The notes below the pieces were generated by a model that saw only the letters and a program-made list of their open reading frames with translations, did no database searches and was not told the DNA's origin. DNA of 8,605 nt from an uncultured Pseudomonas sp. (GTDB lineage Bacteria; Pseudomonadota; Gammaproteobacteria; Pseudomonadales; Pseudomonadaceae), in assembly GCA_937863915.1 (NCBI GenBank), contig CALMID010000035.1:1-8605 (forward strand), in the 5' to 3' direction. Made by a program: the position numbers and the translations under genes. Below are positions 1-5,571 of this stretch, one piece after another. Numbering within the stretch: the first letter of the stretch is position 1; every line of letters starts with the position of its first letter.

Positions 1-1
1 C

Positions 2-514
2 ATCGCCGAGCGCGAGGGGCTGTTCCAGTGGGTCGGGCCGATCATGCTGTCGCAGAACCGCTTCTACACCCGCAAGGGCAGCAGCTTGAAGCTCACTTCG
101 CTGGAACAGGCCAAAGGCCTGCGCATCGCCCTGCCGCGCCAGTGGTACACCTTGCAGTACCTGACCTCCCGCGGTTTCAGCGACATCTTTGCGGTCTCCA
201 GCGCGAGCAAGATGGTGGATCTGTTCAGCAAGGGCCGTACCGATGTGCTGGCGGTCAGTGATATCAGCCTGCCGATGCTGCTGGCCGAGGTGGGCATGCG
301 TCCGGATCAGGTCGAGGCGCAGTACAGCTTCCTCCAGCACCAGTCCTACCTGGGTTTTTCGCCCGCCACCGATCCGGTGCTGGTGGCCCGCTGGCAGGCG
401 GCACTGGATGAGATGAAGCGCGACGGCAGTTTCGGCCGCATCTACCAGCGCTGGTTCAGCCACCTGCCGATGCCTGAGATGCTGTTGCAACCTCCCCTGG
501 TCGTCAATGAGTAG
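2..514 (+). CDS. Periplasmic solute-binding protein, family 3 (SBP_bac_3-like), 3' part only
   Basis: This is the C-terminal part (about 170 residues) of an extracellular solute-binding protein; the frame is open to the left edge, so signal peptide and first lobe lie outside the window. Such proteins bind amino acids or other small polar compounds in the periplasm and pass them to an ABC permease; some family members only sense. The visible part reads as the second lobe: the stretch LTSLEQAKGLRIALPRQW is the typical hinge return, SKGRTDVLAVSD fits the conserved region where a ligand contact usually lies, and the end (DEMKRDGSFGRIYQRWF) is the classic family C-terminus. The stop codon lies inside the next gene, an 8-nt overlap. 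No permease or ATPase gene is visible downstream, so it may be an orphan binding protein. Ligand cannot be told. The family is confident; the start is unknown. Confidence 0.85.
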   Translation: MAEREGLFQWVGPIMLSQNRFYTRKGSSLKLTSLEQAKGLRIALPRQWYTLQYLTSRGFSDIFAVSSASKMVDLFSKGRTDVLAVSDISLPMLLAEVGMRPDQVEAQYSFLQHQSYLGFSPATDPVLVARWQAALDEMKRDGSFGRIYQRWFSHLPMPEMLLQPPLVVNE

Positions 515-1499
515 AGCGAACCTTCTGCCGCTGCAGCAGCGGGCCGAGCTGTTTTCCCACCTGGGAGCCATGGAGCAGGCTGGTGTGCCGGTCAGTCAGG
601 CGCTGAGCAGCCTGAGCCTGGGGCCGACCTGGCGGGCGGCCATCGCCCGCCTGCAGCGTGAGGTGGCGGCGGGGCGCAGTCTGGCTGTGGCGGGGCGCGT
701 GAGCGGGCTGCTCAGTCCACTGGAGGTCAACCTGCTGCAGGCCGCCGAACAGGCTGGCAGTCAGCAGCGCCTGTATCTGCGCCTGGCCAGCCAGTACGCC
801 GAACAGGCCCGGCAGCGTCAGGCCATGCAGGCGCGGCTGTACTTGCCGTGCGCCACCTTGCTCTTGGCTCTGCTGATCCAGCCTCTGCCGGCGCTGGTAG
901 GCGGTAGCCTGAGTGTGACGGGTTATCTGTGGTCGGTGCTGCAGCCGCTGTTGTGGCTGGCCCTGGCTCTCTGGGGCTGGGCGCAGCTGCGCCGGCAGGG
1001 TGAGCAGGGGCTGCTGGCGACAAACCGTGGGCTGGCCACTATCGGCCTGCGGCTGCCCGTTGTGGGCGTGAGCCTGGCGCGGCGCGCGGTGCGAGACTAT
1101 TTCACCAGCCTGGGCCTGCTGCTGGAGGCCGGGGTGGCGCTGTTCGAGGCCATGCCGCTGGCCACGGCGAGCCTCGGCAATGCCGCGCTGCGCGAGGACT
1201 TCATGGCGCTGCAGGCGCGGGTTGTGGCGGGCCAGCCCCTGGCGCAGGCGCTGCAGAACATGGACTTCCCCGGGCAGCCGCAGTTGCGAGCTCTGGTGGC
1301 CAGTGGCGAGGCGAGCGGAACGCTACCGGCGGTGCTGCTGGCCTTTGCCCAGCGGCAGGGACAACAGCAGGCCAGCTTCGAGGAACAACTGGCCACCTGG
1401 CTGCCGCGTCTGGCCTATCTGCTGGTGGCACTGTGGATGGCCCATGGACTGATTACCGGCGGCGGTATTGGCCCGAATTTGCCGCCTGATCTGCGTTAG
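507..1499 (+). CDS. Type II secretion system F / PilC-family inner-membrane protein (short, orphan)
   Basis: A 330-aa membrane protein of the GspF/PilC family, the platform proteins of type II secretion and type IV pilus machines. It shows the family's two-domain plan: a cytoplasmic T2SSF domain at about residues 10-110, two hydrophobic segments at about 113-134 and 140-160, a second T2SSF domain at about 195-295, and a last membrane segment at about 299-318. The second domain keeps the hallmark LVASGEASGTLPAVL (264-278); the matching place in the first domain (LLQAAEQAGSQQRL) is degenerate. Canonical PilC/GspF are about 400 aa, so this is a short variant. The ATG overlaps the upstream stop by 8 nt with no clear Shine-Dalgarno, suggesting translational coupling; the next internal Met (residue 22) would remove part of the first domain. 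No secretion ATPase, pilin or secretin gene is adjacent, so its machine is unknown. Confidence 0.85.
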   Translation: MSRANLLPLQQRAELFSHLGAMEQAGVPVSQALSSLSLGPTWRAAIARLQREVAAGRSLAVAGRVSGLLSPLEVNLLQAAEQAGSQQRLYLRLASQYAEQARQRQAMQARLYLPCATLLLALLIQPLPALVGGSLSVTGYLWSVLQPLLWLALALWGWAQLRRQGEQGLLATNRGLATIGLRLPVVGVSLARRAVRDYFTSLGLLLEAGVALFEAMPLATASLGNAALREDFMALQARVVAGQPLAQALQNMDFPGQPQLRALVASGEASGTLPAVLLAFAQRQGQQQASFEEQLATWLPRLAYLLVALWMAHGLITGGGIGPNLPPDLR

Positions 1500-1507
1500 C
1501 CGGCCAT

Positions 1508-1527
1508 AGTGGTGGTGCACCGCCACT
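1508..1527. other. 20-bp near-perfect inverted repeat / stem-loop after the GspF-like gene
   Basis: Ten-base arms are symmetric around GGTGCACC (1514-1521), with a single non-Watson-Crick pair that would be a G-U wobble in RNA. As RNA it gives an 8-bp GC-rich stem with a UGCA loop, starting 8 nt after the TAG stop. There is no T-run on either side, so it is not a textbook intrinsic terminator. It could stabilise the 3' end of the upstream mRNA or act as a protein-binding palindrome. The repeat is read directly; the role is a guess. Confidence 0.45.
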
Positions 1528-1663
1528 CCATGTGCGCGGATAGCGAGTGTTCGCCAGGCGCTGTCAGTGACCAGGCGTCATGGCGGGCATTGCAGCGGTG
1601 CGGTATGTGTCTTGCTATCACCGGGTGACGACTCACTCTGTATCCCTGCTGCCGGAACCCATC

Positions 1664-2527
1664 ATGCAAAGAATTTCTCATCACCAGTTGCGCCGCGATT
1701 TTCGGGCGTTGCTGGCCTCGCCCTCCTGTTACCACACGGCTTCGGTATTCGACCCGATGTCGGCGCGGATTGCCGCCGACCTCGGCTTCGAGGTCGGCAT
1801 CCTTGGCGGCTCGGTGGCGGCGTTGCAGGTGTTGGCGGCGCCAGATTTTGCCCTGATCACCCTCAGTGAATTCGTCGAACAGGCCAGTCGCATCGGCCGG
1901 GTGGCGAGTCTGCCGGTGATCGCCGATGCCGATCACGGCTACGGCAATGCGCTCAACGTGATGCGTACGGTGGTGGAGCTGGAGCGTGCCGGCGTCGCGG
2001 CGCTGACCCTGGAAGACACCCTGCTGCCGGCGCAGTTCGGGCGCAAGTCCACCGACCTGATCGGCATCGAAGAGGGTGTCGGCAAGATCCGCGCGGCGCT
2101 GGAAGCGCGGGTCGATGCGGAGCTGGCCATCATCGCCCGCACCCATGCCGGGGTGCTCGGTGTGGAGGAGGTGATCGAGCGCACCGTCGCCTATCAGGAA
2201 GCCGGCGCGGATGGCATCTGCCTGGTCGGGGTGCGTGACTTTGCCCATCTGGAGCTGATCGCGCAGAACCTCAGCGTGCCGCTGATGCTGGTCAGCTATG
2301 GCAACCCGGCGCTGCGTGACGATGCCCGTCTGGCCAGCCTCGGTGTGCGTATCGTGGTTGACGGGCATGCGGCCTACTTTGCCGCGATCAAGGCCACCTA
2401 CGACTGTCTGCGCGAGCAACGCGGCGTGGCGACCTGCGACCTGAATGCCACCGAGTTGACGCACAGGTACACCCAGCCGGAGGATTACATCGTCTGGGCG
2501 CGTGACTACATGAACGTGCAGGAATAG
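1664..2527 (+). CDS. Oxaloacetate decarboxylase, ICL/PEP-mutase superfamily (PA4872 type)
   Basis: A 287-aa cytoplasmic enzyme of the isocitrate lyase/PEP mutase superfamily, very like P. aeruginosa PA4872, which splits oxaloacetate into pyruvate and CO2 using Mg2+. Visible signatures are the GGS motif (48-50), the metal-binding DADHGYGN (88-95), LED (116-118), IART (157-160), and Y212 (in SYGNP) and H235 (in VVDGH), at the numbering I recall for the PA4872 active site. The isocitrate lyase cysteine motif KKCGH is absent, which argues against a lyase. Length equals PA4872. The frame is open upstream to 1580, but the ATG at 1664 begins [17 protein letters not shown], matching the family N-terminus, so the extra 28 residues are rejected. 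The Shine-Dalgarno is weak (GGA about 8 nt before). One oddity is H161 in RTHAG, where the family usually has Asp or Asn. The likely role is control of oxaloacetate or anaplerosis. Confidence 0.92.
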   Translation: MQRISHHQLRRDFRALLASPSCYHTASVFDPMSARIAADLGFEVGILGGSVAALQVLAAPDFALITLSEFVEQASRIGRVASLPVIADADHGYGNALNVMRTVVELERAGVAALTLEDTLLPAQFGRKSTDLIGIEEGVGKIRAALEARVDAELAIIARTHAGVLGVEEVIERTVAYQEAGADGICLVGVRDFAHLELIAQNLSVPLMLVSYGNPALRDDARLASLGVRIVVDGHAAYFAAIKATYDCLREQRGVATCDLNATELTHRYTQPEDYIVWARDYMNVQE

Positions 2528-2570
2528 GGCGAGCGCTCAACGCCGCTTGCCCGCAGCGGAGGACAGCAGC

Positions 2571-2837
2571 ATGGCCGGAGGCTGGAGCACTGACGGCGCC
2601 GTACAGGAACAGATCGACGACAGCATCGAGGATGCCATTGCCCGGGTGCGCAGCCAGCTGCCGCAGGGCGACAGCCTCCTTGAGTGCGAAGAGTGTGCGC
2701 AGCCGATTCCCGAGGCGCGGCGCCAGGCGCTGCCCGGTGTGCGGTTGTGCGTGGCCTGCCAGAGCGAGCACGACAAGCGGCAGGCGCAGTTTGCCGGTTA
2801 TAACCGCCGCGGCAGCAAGGACAGTCAGCTGCGCTGA
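2571..2837 (+). CDS. DksA/TraR-family C4 zinc-finger protein (PA4870 type)
   Basis: An 88-aa protein with a four-cysteine zinc finger: C39-X2-C42-X17-C60-X2-C63. The N-terminal part (about 10-30) is acidic and probably helical, and the finger follows with the spacing seen in the TraR/DksA/YbiI group. Unlike DksA, it is too short to hold the long coiled coil that enters the RNA polymerase secondary channel, so it is closer to TraR or YbiI. A role at RNA polymerase is known for family members but is only inference here. The ATG at 2571 is preceded by GGAGG (2558-2562) with 8-nt spacing, a strong ribosome site; a TTG 24 nt upstream is less likely. The gene follows the oxaloacetate decarboxylase by 43 nt on the same strand and could share its transcript. 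The same pairing exists as PA4872/PA4870 in P. aeruginosa. Confidence 0.88.
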   Translation: MAGGWSTDGAVQEQIDDSIEDAIARVRSQLPQGDSLLECEECAQPIPEARRQALPGVRLCVACQSEHDKRQAQFAGYNRRGSKDSQLR

Positions 2838-2895
2838 GGGTGCTGGCCTTTGGTCGTAACCTGACCGATCGGACTGGATCGTCTGGTAGCAAATC

Positions 2896-2918
2896 ATTAG
2901 CATGCTTAGCCTGCTAAT
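2896..2918. promoter_or_regulatory. Tandem MarR/SlyA-like operator upstream of the EamA transporter
   Basis: ATTAGCA (2896-2902) and TGCTAAT (2912-2918) form a perfect 7-bp inverted repeat with a 9-nt spacer. Within it sit two overlapping 12-mers, TTAGCATGCTTA (2897-2908) and TTAGCCTGCTAA (2906-2917), offset by 9 bp; each matches 10 of 12 positions of the SlyA consensus TTAGCAAGCTAA as I recall it. The element ends 20 nt before the GTG start of the transporter, a repressor-like position. No MarR-family gene is in the window. The palindrome is read directly; the regulator family is inferred. Confidence 0.5.
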
Positions 2919-2938
2919 TATGTGTCGGGTAATCTTCT

Positions 2939-3811
2939 GTGCCGCATCGTCCCCATCCCGGGCTGGGCATCGCCCTGATCCTCGCATCCGGCCTGCTCCT
3001 CTCCAGTCAGGATGCCCTGTCGAAAACCCTGACGGCGGTATACCCGGTGCTGCTGGTGGTGTGGCTGCGCTACCTGTCGCAGAACCTGCTGATGCTGGCG
3101 CTGTTTGCTCCGCGCATGGGCTGGAACCTGGTGCGTACCCAGCGTCCCTGGCTGCAGCTGGCGCGCGGTCTCAGCCTGGTGGCCATTACCCTGCTGTTCT
3201 ACAGCGCGCTGCGTTATATCCCGTTAGGCGAGGCAACGGCGGTGATCTTCCTGGCGCCGCTGGTGGTCATCGTGCTGTCGGCCACCGTGCTCAAGGAGCA
3301 CATCAGCCGAGGCCTGTGGCTGTCAGTGGGCTGTGGCCTGCTGGGTGTGCTGCTGATCGTGCGGCCGGGCGGGGCGTTGTTCACGCCGGCCATTCTGCTG
3401 CCGCTGGGGGCGGCCTTCTGTTTCGGCCTGTACCAGCTGCTGACCCGCAGGCTCAATGGCACCGACCATCCGGCCACCAGCAACTTTCTTTCCGCGCTGG
3501 TGGGCACCCTCAGCATGAGCGTGCTGCTGCCCTGGGTCTGGCAGACACCGCCACTGACCGACGCCCTGCTGATGGCGTTGCTGGGCGCCACCGCGATGTC
3601 CGGGCATATGCTGCTGACCCACGCCTACCGCTTCGGCAGCGCCGCCAGCCTGGCGCCCTTCACCTACATGCAGATCGTGATCGCCACCCTGCTGGGCATG
3701 CTGTTCTTCGACCATGTGCCGGATGCCTGGTCGATGCTCGGCATGGCGGTGATCATCCTCAGCGGTGCGGCGCTGGCGTGGGGGCAGCGCACAGTGTCAA
3801 AGACTACCTGA
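2939..3811 (+). CDS. EamA/DMT-family inner-membrane transporter
   Basis: A 290-aa, strongly hydrophobic protein of the drug/metabolite transporter superfamily, with about ten membrane segments in two repeated EamA halves (about 10-142 and 152-283). The first half ends with the family's usual pattern: ALRYIPLGEATAVIFLAP (90-107), then VLKEHISRG (117-125) and a segment closing in VRPGG (141-145). The second half repeats it with AYRFGSAASLAPFTYMQ (229-245) before the penultimate helix. The length is normal. DMT proteins export amino acids, metabolites or drugs; the substrate cannot be told. The start is GTG: the in-frame stop TAA at 2930-2932 excludes anything further upstream, and the N-terminus MPHRPHPGLGIALIL suits the family. 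The Shine-Dalgarno is weak. The 3' end overlaps the convergent acetyltransferase by 15 nt. The palindromic element at 2896-2918 suggests inducible control. Confidence 0.9.
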   Translation: MPHRPHPGLGIALILASGLLLSSQDALSKTLTAVYPVLLVVWLRYLSQNLLMLALFAPRMGWNLVRTQRPWLQLARGLSLVAITLLFYSALRYIPLGEATAVIFLAPLVVIVLSATVLKEHISRGLWLSVGCGLLGVLLIVRPGGALFTPAILLPLGAAFCFGLYQLLTRRLNGTDHPATSNFLSALVGTLSMSVLLPWVWQTPPLTDALLMALLGATAMSGHMLLTHAYRFGSAASLAPFTYMQIVIATLLGMLFFDHVPDAWSMLGMAVIILSGAALAWGQRTVSKTT

Positions 3812-4318
3812 GTCCGCTGCGGGCAGAATCCGCTGCATCAGCGTGAGATCCAGCCAGCGGCCGAACTTGCGCCCCACTTCGGGCATCTGGCCGCAGGTGA
3901 CAAACCCCAGGCTGTGATGGAGTCCGATGGAGGCGTGGTTGGCGCTGTCGATGGCGGCGACCATGACGTGCACACCGGCAGTTTCGGCCCGGGCGATCAG
4001 CGCCTGCAACAGTGCGCGTCCCAGTCCACGGCCCTGCTGGTCGGGGCGCACATAGAGCGAGTGTTCCACGGTGTGGCGGAATCCTTCGATGCTGCGCCAG
4101 GGGCCATAGCTGGCGTAGCCGGCCACCGTCCCATGGGCGTCCAGCGCCACCAGCACCGGGAAGCCAGCCGCCTGGCGCTCGCGCAGCCAGGCGCTGCGGT
4201 TTTCGAGGTCCACCGGCGTTTCATTCCAGATGGCGGTGCTGTTGAGCACCGCATCGTTATACAGGGCCAGAATGCCAGGTAGATCGGGCTGGCAGGCGTC
4301 GCGGAACTGATGAGGCAT
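3797..4318 (-). CDS. GNAT N-acetyltransferase, methionine sulfoximine/phosphinothricin type (PA4866-like)
   Basis: A 173-aa acetyltransferase of the GNAT fold, very similar to P. aeruginosa PA4866 (Pita). That protein was named phosphinothricin acetyltransferase but, as I recall, prefers L-methionine sulfoximine and sulfone, so the likely role is detoxifying methionine analogues with acetyl-CoA. Landmarks in order: NDAVLNSTAIWNETPVD (21-37), substrate-side TVEHSLYV (83-90) with E85, the acetyl-CoA loop QQGRGLG (94-100), AAIDSANHASIGLHHSLGF (121-139), and the C-terminal KFGRWLDLTLMQ (151-162). The frame is open 33 codons further upstream, but the ATG at 4318 gives the expected N-terminus and length, so the long form is rejected. 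No good Shine-Dalgarno is visible. The gene is divergent from desC and shares its 160-nt upstream region, including two DesT-like palindromes. Its 3' end overlaps the EamA gene. Confidence 0.9.
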   Translation of the reverse strand: MPHQFRDACQPDLPGILALYNDAVLNSTAIWNETPVDLENRSAWLRERQAAGFPVLVALDAHGTVAGYASYGPWRSIEGFRHTVEHSLYVRPDQQGRGLGRALLQALIARAETAGVHVMVAAIDSANHASIGLHHSLGFVTCGQMPEVGRKFGRWLDLTLMQRILPAADSGSL

Positions 4319-4404
4319 GGGGTGACTGTCGTGGCTGGAAGTGGGCGTCGGCAGGCTAACTCTCTGGCTGGCGACAGAGCAATGCACGACCGACCTTTCG
4401 TCTG

Positions 4405-4430
4405 GCTCAGTGAACAAGTGTTGACTGAGC
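4405..4430. promoter_or_regulatory. desT operator: DesT-like operator 1 (distal to desC)
   Basis: GCTCAGTGAAC (4405-4415) and GTTGACTGAGC (4420-4430) are 11-bp inverted arms with one mismatch, around a 4-nt centre AAGT. The core AGTGAAC-N4-GTTgACT resembles the palindrome bound by the TetR-family repressor DesT in front of P. aeruginosa desCB. It covers the TTGACT hexamer (4421-4426), a plausible -35 for desC. Its centre is 41 bp from that of operator 2, about four helical turns, so both would lie on the same DNA face. The motif assignment is from memory of the family. Confidence 0.7.
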
Positions 4431-4449
4431 GTGTTTGCTCGGGCAATTT
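4421..4449 (+). promoter_or_regulatory. Candidate sigma70 promoter of desCB
   Basis: TTGACT (4421-4426, five of six with TTGACA) is followed, after 17 nt, by the poor -10 candidate CAATTT (4444-4449). The -35 lies within operator 1 and the -10 abuts operator 2, so repressor binding would block it. The -35 is convincing; the -10 is weak, so exact placement is uncertain. Confidence 0.35.
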
Positions 4450-4467
4450 AGTGAACAAATGTTCACT
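4450..4467. promoter_or_regulatory. desT operator: DesT-like operator 2 (proximal to desC)
   Basis: AGTGAAC (4450-4456), a 4-nt centre AAAT and GTTCACT (4461-4467) form a perfect 7-bp inverted repeat, the best DesT-type match in the window. It ends 11 nt before the desC ATG, so it would overlap the transcription start or the short leader. In P. aeruginosa, DesT reads the saturated to unsaturated acyl-CoA balance and represses desCB. The same control is inferred here from the site and the genes it precedes. Confidence 0.75.
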
Positions 4468-4478
4468 GAGATGCGATC

Positions 4479-5558
4479 ATGCCGCTGATTCCCCTGCGCC
4501 TGACGATTCCCCTGCAACCCTTGCTGGCCCCCCTGCGCTGGCTGACGGCACACCACTGGCTGCGGGCGTCGGATGTCGATGCCTGCCTGCGCTTTCTGCA
4601 GCCGGCCTGGGCGCTCACGCGCATTCATGCGCGGGTCGAGGCGCGGCGCTGGGTCGCCGAGGACATGCTGGCCATCCGTCTGCGCCCCAATGGCAACTGG
4701 CCCGGCGCGCAGGCCGGGCAGCATGTGCAGCTGTTCATCGAGCGTGATGGCGTGCGCCTGTCGCGCAGTTACAGCCTCACGGCCCAGGCCGATGGCTGCA
4801 TCGAGATCGCCGTGCGCCGCCAGCCCGAAGGGCGGGTGTCGGCCTGGCTGTGCGAACACCTGAGCATTGGTGACTGTGTCGAGCTGGGTGCGCCCTATGG
4901 CGAGCTGCGCTGGCCGCAGGAGGGCGCCGTGCTGCTGGCGGCGGCGGGCAGTGGCATCACGCCCCTGCTCGGCCTGCTGCGCGATGCCCTGGGGCGGGGA
5001 TTCAGCGCGCCGGTGCGGCTGCTGCATTTCGTGCGCGAGCAGGGCCAGCGTGCCTTCGTCGAGGAGCTGCAGCAGTTGCAGGCGCGTTACCCCAATCTGG
5101 CCGTCGAGTGGGCGGTCACGGCGGGGGCTGCTGGCCAGCGCCTGAGTGAGGAGCAACTGCACGCGTGGCGCGAGGCCCATGTGCTGAGCTGCGGCCCGGC
5201 CGGTTTTGTCGAGCAACTGCGCGAGCTGGTCGATGGCCAGGCAGCCAGCCTGCAGGTGGAAAGCTTCACCCCGCCGCAGTGGCGCGCCGAGGGCGAACGC
5301 CGACCGGTACGACTGCAGTTTGTCCGCAGCCAGCGCGAAGCCGTCGGCGATAACCAGGCCAGCCTGCTGGAACAGGCCGAGGCGGCCGGGCTGAAGCCCG
5401 AGCATGGCTGTCGCCAGGGCATCTGCACCCAGTGCACCTGTCAGTTGCTGGAAGGCGCGGTGCGCGATCTGCGCAGTGGCGAGATCAGCCACGAGCCGGG
5501 CCAGTCCATTCGAATCTGTGTCAGCGCGCCGCTCGGCGATGTGCGCGTCGATCTGTAA
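4479..5558 (+). CDS. desC: Ferredoxin/flavin oxidoreductase partner of the acyl-CoA desaturase (DesC-like)
   Basis: A 359-aa electron-transfer protein built as ferredoxin-NADP reductase plus C-terminal 2Fe-2S ferredoxin, the known layout of P. aeruginosa DesC (PA4889), which feeds electrons from NAD(P)H to DesB. In order: an N-terminal extension of about 45 residues with a hydrophobic start, an FAD-binding domain with RSYSLT (96-101), an NAD(P)-binding domain with AAAGSGITP (154-162) and CGP (238-240), then the ferredoxin domain with cluster cysteines C311-X4-C316-X2-C319-X27-C347. All expected motifs are present. The ATG at 4479 gives the full-length protein; its Shine-Dalgarno is poor (GAG, 8 nt before), while an ATG at 4471 is out of frame. 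desB follows after 13 nt, so the two are almost certainly co-transcribed. Two DesT-like palindromes lie just upstream. Confidence 0.92.
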   Translation: MPLIPLRLTIPLQPLLAPLRWLTAHHWLRASDVDACLRFLQPAWALTRIHARVEARRWVAEDMLAIRLRPNGNWPGAQAGQHVQLFIERDGVRLSRSYSLTAQADGCIEIAVRRQPEGRVSAWLCEHLSIGDCVELGAPYGELRWPQEGAVLLAAAGSGITPLLGLLRDALGRGFSAPVRLLHFVREQGQRAFVEELQQLQARYPNLAVEWAVTAGAAGQRLSEEQLHAWREAHVLSCGPAGFVEQLRELVDGQAASLQVESFTPPQWRAEGERRPVRLQFVRSQREAVGDNQASLLEQAEAAGLKPEHGCRQGICTQCTCQLLEGAVRDLRSGEISHEPGQSIRICVSAPLGDVRVDL

Positions 5559-5562
5559 GGAG
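5556..5562 (+). promoter_or_regulatory. Ribosome binding site of desB, overlapping the desC stop
   Basis: TAAGGAG contains the TAA stop of desC (5556-5558) and a strong GGAG core (5559-5562) placed 9 nt before the desB ATG. Stop and ribosome site share bases, which favours coupled translation of the pair. It also fixes 5572 as the desB start over an in-frame ATG far upstream at 5404. Confidence 0.75.
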
Positions 5563-5571
5563 AGTTGCAGC

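Noticed and set aside
1618..1628. TCACCGGGTGA odd palindrome before the oxaloacetate decarboxylase
   Set aside because: The arms are only 5 bp, with a strong chance of occurring at random in GC-rich DNA; no family match and no paired copy.
1580..1663. N-terminal extension of the oxaloacetate decarboxylase
   Set aside because: The extra 28 codons do not match the family, while the ATG at 1664 gives the exact expected length and N-terminus.
1496..2464. 322-codon open frame on the minus strand
   Set aside because: It is antisense to the oxaloacetate decarboxylase; the protein is His/Arg/Gln-rich with no motif.
2865..2872. CCGATCGG palindrome in the gap before the EamA gene
   Set aside because: Eight bases only; the symmetry breaks just outside, and such octamers are frequent in this base composition.
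2902..3846. 314-codon plus-strand frame with an ATG start overlapping the EamA gene
   Set aside because: It is out of frame with the transporter, and its Ala/Gly/Arg/Pro-rich product lacks membrane segments. The GTG-started frame gives a full EamA protein.
4319..4417. N-terminal extension of the GNAT protein
   Set aside because: The extra 33 residues (Ser/Thr/Pro-rich) are not part of the GNAT fold, and they would start inside DesT-like operator 1.
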